From positions 1 through 11,240 of the forward strand of contig CALVWH010000129.1 of assembly GCA_944364705.1 (NCBI GenBank): 11,240 bases of DNA, given 5' to 3'. Below the pieces are notes generated by a model that had not been told where the DNA came from, ran no database searches, and worked only from the letters and a program-made list of their open reading frames with translations. The DNA is from an uncultured Bacilli bacterium (lineage in GTDB: Bacteria > Bacillota_I > Bacilli_A > RF39 > UBA660). Positions within the stretch are counted from its first letter, which is position 1. Each line of letters begins with the position of its first letter. Below are positions 7,428 to 11,240 of the stretch, piece after piece. The translations under genes were made by a program, and so were the position numbers.

Positions 7428-7877
7428 GTGTCTATTGGAACTATTGGCTTAATCAAAGGCGTTAGTACTTATAAATTAGATAAAAACATTAAATTAGCTA
7501 CCTATGCTAGTCGCTGTATCGATAATGAAATCTTAATGTTCTTAAGAAAAAATAAAAAAAGAAAAGGAGAAGTATCCTTCGAAGATAACCTTTCCTACGA
7601 TTCTGAGGGAAATGAACTACGATTAGAAGACATTTTAGGAACCGATGCTGATATTGTCACTCGAGGATTAGAAGAAGAAACTAAACGAAAACAAATTTAT
7701 GAAGAAATCAAAAAATTAAATCCTCGGGATAAAGAAATTATGATCTTACGATATGGTCTTGGAAAAAATAAAGAAATGACCCAAAAAGATGTAGCAAAAA
7801 AATTAGGAATTAGTCAGTCCTATATTTCCCGAATCGAAAAAAAAGTTATTCGTCGTTTGAAAGTAATCACGAAATAA
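7428..7877 (+). CDS. sigE: Sigma-E, C-terminal fragment (rest of region 2 and region 4)
   Basis: This is the larger remaining part of sigma-E. Homology really starts at 7395 (YENTKVDLEDL), right after the frameshift; the GTG at 7428 is only the first possible start codon and encodes a conserved Val inside region 2. The fragment carries SIGTIGLIKGV, IKLATYASRCIDNEILMFLR (region 2.3-2.4, -10 recognition), VSFEDNLSYDSEGNELRLEDILGTD, and region 4 LNPRDKEIMILRYG. It ends with the helix-turn-helix TQKDVAKKLGISQSYISR (-35 recognition, 118-135). The TYASRC...NEILM signature and the spoIIGA neighbour identify sigma-E; sigma-K is related but is not normally next to spoIIGA. No ribosome binding site precedes 7428, so independent translation is unlikely. 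In many sporeformers sigG follows sigE; here a terminator and an unrelated gene do. Confidence 0.9.
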   Translation: MSIGTIGLIKGVSTYKLDKNIKLATYASRCIDNEILMFLRKNKKRKGEVSFEDNLSYDSEGNELRLEDILGTDADIVTRGLEEETKRKQIYEEIKKLNPRDKEIMILRYGLGKNKEMTQKDVAKKLGISQSYISRIEKKVIRRLKVITK

Positions 7878-7892
7878 ATTCGTGATTTTTTT
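7865..7892 (+). terminator. Intrinsic terminator of the spoIIG operon
   Basis: AATCACGAA (7865-7873) pairs with TTCGTGATT (7879-7887) across the five-base loop ATAAA, followed by T's (7888-7892). The sigE stop codon (7875-7877) lies in the loop. Confidence 0.9.
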
Positions 7893-7943
7893 GTCAAAAA
7901 ATGTTAATTTGAAAAATATCGTATTTTGTTTTTTTAAAAAATA

Positions 7944-7952
7944 TGGTATACT
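7944..7952 (+). promoter_or_regulatory. Extended -10 promoter of the unknown gene after sigE
   Basis: TGGTATACT combines an extended TG (7944-7945) with the -10 TATACT (7947-7952). No good -35 is found at 16-18 bases; the region there is T-rich. I see no clear match to sigma-E, sigma-F or sigma-G promoter patterns. Transcription would start near 7959, ahead of the AAGGTGA ribosome binding site. Confidence 0.6.
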
Positions 7953-7978
7953 AAAGAAAAGATAGAAAAGGTGATTGT

Positions 7979-8749
7979 ATGAAACAAATATATCCGCAAG
8001 AAACTTATGTATCCTTAGATGGAACAACGTATTCTTGGAGTAATATTAGCCATTGCTTCTTAAAAGACGAAACAAAAGAAAAAGAAGAACAACAATGGCA
8101 AGCCAAAAAAATAGAAAATCAAAGAGATCTTTTAAAAGATACCAATCTTAAAAAGACGGAAGATTTATCAGAACAAGCAATTTCAGAATTATCGAAACAA
8201 ACCGTTGGTAAAATGCAAAGAGCAGAAGAAGTTGTAGGTTTATCTAACCAAGCTATACTTACCATAGAAAGAGAAAAACAAATTTCCGAATTAGCAAAAC
8301 AAGTATCTGAAAAGATAAAGAAAGAAACACGATCAAGTGCTTTTACGATTGATGGACAAGATTACGAAGTTAAAAATCCAAACTCGATTACAGAGATTCC
8401 AGAAAAGATTCAAGAAAAAATTATAGAGTCTTACAAACACGGAAATTTAATGTTTGAGATTGAATCCTTCTTTCAAATTTCAAATGCAGCCATAAAAGAA
8501 ATTTTAATGTCAAACTTATCTTTTTCAGAACGCTATCATAAAGAATGCCAAGAATATCTTTCTTATCTTATTCAATGTGATCTTCCAGTTGCTCACATTT
8601 TACCATACGTACCATTTACCAAAGAAGAAATGGGAAAAATTATGAGAGATATGAAACAAGAAAAGCAAAACGACGACGTTTTTGCAACTCCATTTACAAA
8701 AGAAACTCCTTTAAATAGTAGTTTTGCAACCGTGACAAAGAAGGATTAA
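7979..8749 (+). CDS. Unrecognised charged, helical protein (256 aa)
   Basis: I do not recognise this family. There is no signal peptide or membrane segment, so it is probably cytoplasmic. Residues 30-117 are very rich in Glu, Lys and Gln and likely form a long helix or coiled coil, with repeated phrases such as LSEQAISELSKQ and ISELAKQVSEKI. A short motif occurs twice, on either side of this helix: YVSLDGTTYSWSN (10-22) and AFTIDGQDYEVKN (121-133), sharing DGxxYxxxN. Residues about 142-172 (KIIESYKHGNLMFEIESFFQISNAAIKEIL) have the spacing of a helix-turn-helix, though degenerate. The C-terminus is polar and probably disordered. AAGGTGA four bases before ATG 7979 fixes the start. It has its own promoter and terminator. 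Lying beside spoIIGA-sigE hints at, but does not prove, a link to sporulation. Confidence 0.8.
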   Translation: MKQIYPQETYVSLDGTTYSWSNISHCFLKDETKEKEEQQWQAKKIENQRDLLKDTNLKKTEDLSEQAISELSKQTVGKMQRAEEVVGLSNQAILTIEREKQISELAKQVSEKIKKETRSSAFTIDGQDYEVKNPNSITEIPEKIQEKIIESYKHGNLMFEIESFFQISNAAIKEILMSNLSFSERYHKECQEYLSYLIQCDLPVAHILPYVPFTKEEMGKIMRDMKQEKQNDDVFATPFTKETPLNSSFATVTKKD

Positions 8750-8763
8750 ATTCTTCTTTTTTT
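8737..8763 (+). terminator. Probable intrinsic terminator after the unknown gene
   Basis: AAAGAAG (8737-8743) pairs with CTTCTTT (8753-8759) around a nine-base loop and runs into T's. The stem is short and mostly A-T, and it overlaps the last codons of the gene, so it may be leaky. Confidence 0.65.
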
Positions 8764-8784
8764 CTTTCTCTAAAATAAGAATTA

Positions 8785-8793
8785 TGATATAAT
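8785..8793 (+). promoter_or_regulatory. Extended -10 promoter of the RNA methyltransferase-rimM-trmD operon
   Basis: TGATATAAT gives an extended TG (8785-8786) and a perfect TATAAT (8788-8793). The -35 position is pyrimidine-rich and poor. Transcription would start near 8800, at the GGTGA ribosome binding site, leaving a leader of about ten bases. Confidence 0.65.
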
Positions 8794-8810
8794 AATATTG
8801 GTGATGAAAC

Positions 8811-9518
8811 ATGTATTCTTCCATTGAAAACCCAAAAATGAAAACCTTAAAAAAACTACAAGAAAAAAAATACCGTGATCAAACCGGACTTTTTTTAGTG
8901 GAAGGAGAACATTTAGTAGAAGAAGCAAAAAAACATCATTGCTTAAAAGAAGTATACTTTTTAGAAGATCAAAACAAAGAACCAATGGTTACGGAAAAAG
9001 TTATGAAATATTTAAGCAATTTATCAACGCCACCAAAACAGATTGGAGTTTGTCAAAAAGGAAAAATAAAAAAAGAAATGCAAAGAGTTGTTCTTTTAGA
9101 CGATATTCAAGATCCTGGGAATTTGGGAACCATTATTCGTAGTATGGTAGCCTTTCATGCCGATACCTTGATTTTAAGTCCACATTGTGCAGATGTATAT
9201 AGTACCAAAGTTTTACGAGCTACCCAAGGAATGATTTTTCAAATTCAAATTTTTGTGTGTGATTTAAACGAAGCAATCCAAAAATTAAAAGAAAAGAACA
9301 TACCTGTTTATGGAACAAAAATAAATCATGGAAAAAATATAAAAACGGTTGAAAAAATATCAAAATTTGCTATAATAATGGGAAATGAAGGAAATGGTGT
9401 GCATCCAGAAATTTTAAATCAATGTGATGCCTATTTTTCGATTGCGATGAGCGAGCAATGCGAAAGTTTAAACGTTGGGGTAGCGACAAGCATTCTTTTA
9501 TATGAACTTGATAAGTAG
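8811..9518 (+). CDS. TrmH/SpoU-family RNA 2'-O-ribose methyltransferase
   Basis: This 235-residue enzyme belongs to the SPOUT class, which uses S-adenosylmethionine bound in a trefoil knot to methylate the 2'-OH of a ribose in rRNA or tRNA. Residues 1-85 form the substrate-binding domain, with FLVEGEHLVEEA (28-39) typical of the RlmB/YsgA group. The catalytic domain has motif 1 DDIQDPGNLGTIIRS (97-111, with conserved N104 and R110), motif 2 IIMGNEGNGV (188-197) and motif 3 ESLNVGVATSILLYE (218-232). All three motifs are intact. Size and N-terminus are closest to B. subtilis YsgA-type proteins; the exact target nucleotide cannot be told from sequence. GGTGA six bases before the ATG sets the start. 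It leads an operon with rimM and trmD, whose products also act in ribosome maturation and tRNA methylation. Confidence 0.92.
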   Translation: MYSSIENPKMKTLKKLQEKKYRDQTGLFLVEGEHLVEEAKKHHCLKEVYFLEDQNKEPMVTEKVMKYLSNLSTPPKQIGVCQKGKIKKEMQRVVLLDDIQDPGNLGTIIRSMVAFHADTLILSPHCADVYSTKVLRATQGMIFQIQIFVCDLNEAIQKLKEKNIPVYGTKINHGKNIKTVEKISKFAIIMGNEGNGVHPEILNQCDAYFSIAMSEQCESLNVGVATSILLYELDK

Positions 9519-9527
9519 GTGTTTGAT

Positions 9528-10019
9528 ATGGACTATATATATTTAGGGGAAATTGTAAATACACATGGTTTAGTTGGAGAAATTCGAATCATATCCGACT
9601 TTAAAGAAAAGGATAAAGTATTTCAAATAGGAAATTACATTTATATAGGAAAAGACAAAGAAAAAGCAGAAATTACAAGTTACCGAAAACATAAAAACTA
9701 CGATATGATCACTTGCAAAAATAAAACATCAATTGATCAAGTACTTCCATGGAAAGGAAAAAACGTTTATGTCAAAAGAGGAGAAATCACTTTTGATTCT
9801 TTTGTGAAAGAAGACTTTTTAGGAATGACCGTTTTTTATCAAGGAAAAAACATTGGAACTATAAAAGACATGGTAACCAATGGAATGTATGAATTGTTCG
9901 TAATTGAAGGAAAAAAAGAATATTTAATTCCCAATCTTCCACATTTTATCGAAACAATTTCCATTGAAAAAAAACAAATACATTTAAAAGGTTTGGAGGG
10001 GTTTTGGAATGAAAATTGA
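9528..10019 (+). CDS. rimM: RimM, 16S rRNA processing/ribosome maturation factor
   Basis: RimM assists late assembly of the 30S subunit head, binding near ribosomal protein S19. The 163-residue product has the N-terminal RimM barrel, opening with YLGEIVNTHGLVGEIRI (5-20) and containing VLPWKGKNVYVKR. A PRC-barrel follows, with EDFLGMTVF, NIGTIKDMVTNGMYELFVI and EYLIPNLPHFIE. It ends in LEGFWNEN, the usual terminal L.GL segment. Length is close to the 174 residues in B. subtilis. ATG 9528 is chosen over GTG 9519 because AGGTG (9517-9521) sits six bases before it, and the GTG is part of that ribosome binding site. The gene ends in TGA, evidence that UGA is a stop codon here, and overlaps trmD by 11 bases. 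Confidence 0.94.
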   Translation: MDYIYLGEIVNTHGLVGEIRIISDFKEKDKVFQIGNYIYIGKDKEKAEITSYRKHKNYDMITCKNKTSIDQVLPWKGKNVYVKRGEITFDSFVKEDFLGMTVFYQGKNIGTIKDMVTNGMYELFVIEGKKEYLIPNLPHFIETISIEKKQIHLKGLEGFWNEN

Positions 10020-10689
10020 TATCGTAACACTATTTCCAGACTTATTTACCCCTTTTTTAAAAGAATCCATTATCAAAAGAGCCATTGAAAAACAAGCAGT
10101 AACCATAGAAATCCATGATTTACGAACATATTCTCAAGAAAAAAATCAAAGAGTCGATGATTATCCTTTTGGTGGAGGAGCAGGCATGGTATTAATGGTA
10201 GAACCTGTGTACCTTGCAATTCAAAATTTAAAAAAACAAGACAGTAAAGTAATTTTATTAACCCCTCAAGGAACCGTTTACAACCAAACGCATGCAAAAG
10301 AACTATCCAAAGAAAAACATTTGATTTTTATTTGTGGACATTATGAAGGATTTGATGAACGAATTCGTAATTTTGTCGATCTTGAATATAGCATAGGTGA
10401 TTTTGTTTTAACTGGAGGAGAAATTCCTAGTATGGCAATCACCGACAGTATTGTAAGACTTCTAGATGGTGTGATAAAAAAAGAATCTTACGAAAACGAT
10501 TCTTTTCAAAATGGATTACTAGACTATCCACAATATACCAAACCAAGAGATTTCAAAGGACTTGAGGTCCCTTCCGTGTTATTATCCGGTCATCATAAAA
10601 ACATCGAAACATGGCGAAAAAGGCAACAATGGGATCGTACCATGCAAAGAAGACCAGATCTTATAGAAAAGAGCGTGGAACATGAATAA
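10009..10689 (+). CDS. trmD: TrmD, tRNA (guanine37-N1)-methyltransferase
   Basis: TrmD makes m1G37 next to the anticodon, which prevents +1 frameshifting by the ribosome. The 226-residue protein has the full set of signatures: MKIDIVTLFPDLF, VDDYPFGGGAGMV (49-61), LLTPQG, CGHYEGFDERI (109-119), YSIGDFVLTGGE (127-138, the knotted S-adenosylmethionine site), R150, ENDSF with probable catalytic D164, LLDYPQYTKPRDF, VPSVLLSGHH (188-197) and RRPDL. It is slightly shorter than the roughly 243 residues of B. subtilis, at the C-terminal end. The ATG overlaps the end of rimM, and the ribosome binding site GGAGGGG lies within rimM, so the two are translationally coupled. The usual partners rpsP (upstream) and rplS (downstream) are not adjacent. 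Confidence 0.97.
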   Translation: MKIDIVTLFPDLFTPFLKESIIKRAIEKQAVTIEIHDLRTYSQEKNQRVDDYPFGGGAGMVLMVEPVYLAIQNLKKQDSKVILLTPQGTVYNQTHAKELSKEKHLIFICGHYEGFDERIRNFVDLEYSIGDFVLTGGEIPSMAITDSIVRLLDGVIKKESYENDSFQNGLLDYPQYTKPRDFKGLEVPSVLLSGHHKNIETWRKRQQWDRTMQRRPDLIEKSVEHE

Positions 10690-11161
10690 ACATTATATTT
10701 TAATAAAGAAAAACGATAAGAAAAAAATCCGGTCTTTCAAAAACAAACGAAAACACTTAAAATTTTATCCCAAAAATCAAATAAAATATAAAGGAATTAA
10801 AGTAAAACAAGTCAATGTTTACGACGATAAATTTAATGAAACCATACTAAAAAGAAAATGCAAAAGAAAATTTGAGCAATATTTAAATTATATTATTAAT
10901 TTTATCGATGATACCGATGATAGCGATGGAATCACCGATTTAAGACACGCTCTAAACGATTTAACTCGCTATAAAAATTTAATCCTTCATAAATATCAAC
11001 AATATTTAGATAAACGCTATGTTGAATTATTACTAAAAAAAATATCTTTATTAGAATATGAAATCAATCATAAACTTATGTACCTAGAAACTTATCAATA
11101 TTATCAAAAACAAATGTACGAGGATCTTTATTCTTATGAAGAAAAAGGAAAAAGTAGATAA
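10682..11161 (+). CDS. Unrecognised lysine-rich protein (159 aa), last gene of the trmD operon
   Basis: I do not recognise this family. It overlaps the end of trmD by eight bases (ATG within the trmD stop region), so it is very probably translated from the same mRNA. Residues 1-67 are strongly basic, with many Lys and Arg (KKNDKKKIRSFKNKRKHLK, then LKRKCKRK at 57-64), as expected of something that binds RNA or another acidic partner. An acidic patch IDDTDDSDG (75-83) follows. The rest is helical and rich in Tyr and Leu (YKNLILHKYQQYLDKRYVELLLKK, then YQYYQKQMYEDLYSYEE). No signal peptide, membrane segment or known catalytic motif is seen. The operon context suggests a translation or RNA-related role; that is inference only. 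Confidence 0.82.
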   Translation: MNKHYILIKKNDKKKIRSFKNKRKHLKFYPKNQIKYKGIKVKQVNVYDDKFNETILKRKCKRKFEQYLNYIINFIDDTDDSDGITDLRHALNDLTRYKNLILHKYQQYLDKRYVELLLKKISLLEYEINHKLMYLETYQYYQKQMYEDLYSYEEKGKSR

Positions 11162-11240
11162 AAAAGCTGTTAAACATTAGTTAAAATGTCACCGATTTAT
11201 AATATAGGTAACAAACAAAGGAGTACTTTGTTTGTAGTAG
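11162..11240 (+). promoter_or_regulatory. Non-coding end region: possible promoter and leader hairpin of a downstream gene
   Basis: No gene is seen in these 79 bases. TATAAT lies at 11198-11203 with no good -35; instead GTTAAA occurs twice 11 bases apart (11169-11174 and 11180-11185), one helical turn, as an activator site might. A start near 11210 would open the transcript with a perfect 10-bp hairpin, ACAAACAAAG (11211-11220) with CTTTGTTTGT (11226-11235) and loop GAGTA. No T-run follows within the window, so it is not an obvious terminator. rplS often follows trmD and has a known autoregulatory leader in Firmicutes, so this could be such a leader. Confidence 0.4.

Noticed and set aside
10008..10019. 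UGA-as-tryptophan genetic code (Mollicutes-type), considered because of low GC
   Set aside because: rimM ends at a TGA exactly where the family ends, and tryptophans in conserved motifs are all TGG.
1..11240. CRISPR array, transposon, prophage or toxin-antitoxin unit
   Set aside because: No spaced direct repeats, transposase or integrase motifs, or small paired genes are seen; all genes run in one direction with uniform base composition.

Overview
This is an AT-rich (about 30% GC by eye), all-plus-strand stretch of a low-GC Firmicute chromosome. It carries spoIIGA and a pro-sigma-E gene (broken by one base), so the lineage makes, or recently made, endospores. AddAB instead of RecBCD, GGTGA/AGGAGG ribosome binding sites and sigma-A-type promoters fit a Bacilli- or Clostridia-like gut Firmicute. 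The genus cannot be read from this window. UGA ends rimM and every tryptophan seen is UGG, so the standard bacterial code applies.

Layout. (1) 1-3748: the 3' end of addB and complete addA, the helicase-nuclease for double-strand-break repair. (2) 3782-4950: a single-gene unit with its own promoter and terminator, encoding a membrane-anchored VanY-type D,D-carboxypeptidase with extracellular Ig-like domains. (3) 4968-6391: a single-gene unit for a protein joining a helix-turn-helix to a calcineurin-like phosphoesterase with altered metal motifs. (4) 6365-7892: the spoIIG operon, with a Spo0A box, spoIIGA (the pro-sigma-E protease) and sigE. The sigE frame is broken at a run of five A's where six are expected. 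(5) 7944-8763: an unrecognised charged, helical protein with its own promoter and terminator. (6) 8785-11161: a translation-related operon with a TrmH/SpoU-family RNA methyltransferase, rimM, trmD and a lysine-rich unknown gene, tightly packed or overlapping. (7) 11162-11240: no gene; a TATAAT box followed by a 10-bp inverted repeat, which looks like the leader of a gene beyond the window.

Most of the window is conserved housekeeping. The points worth a second look are the broken sigE, the Spo0A box inside the upstream terminator loop, the HTH-phosphoesterase with its His-to-Asn and Asn-to-Asp motif changes, and the unknown gene after sigE. I see no CRISPR array, insertion sequence, tRNA, rRNA or prophage, and no convincing new multi-gene system.
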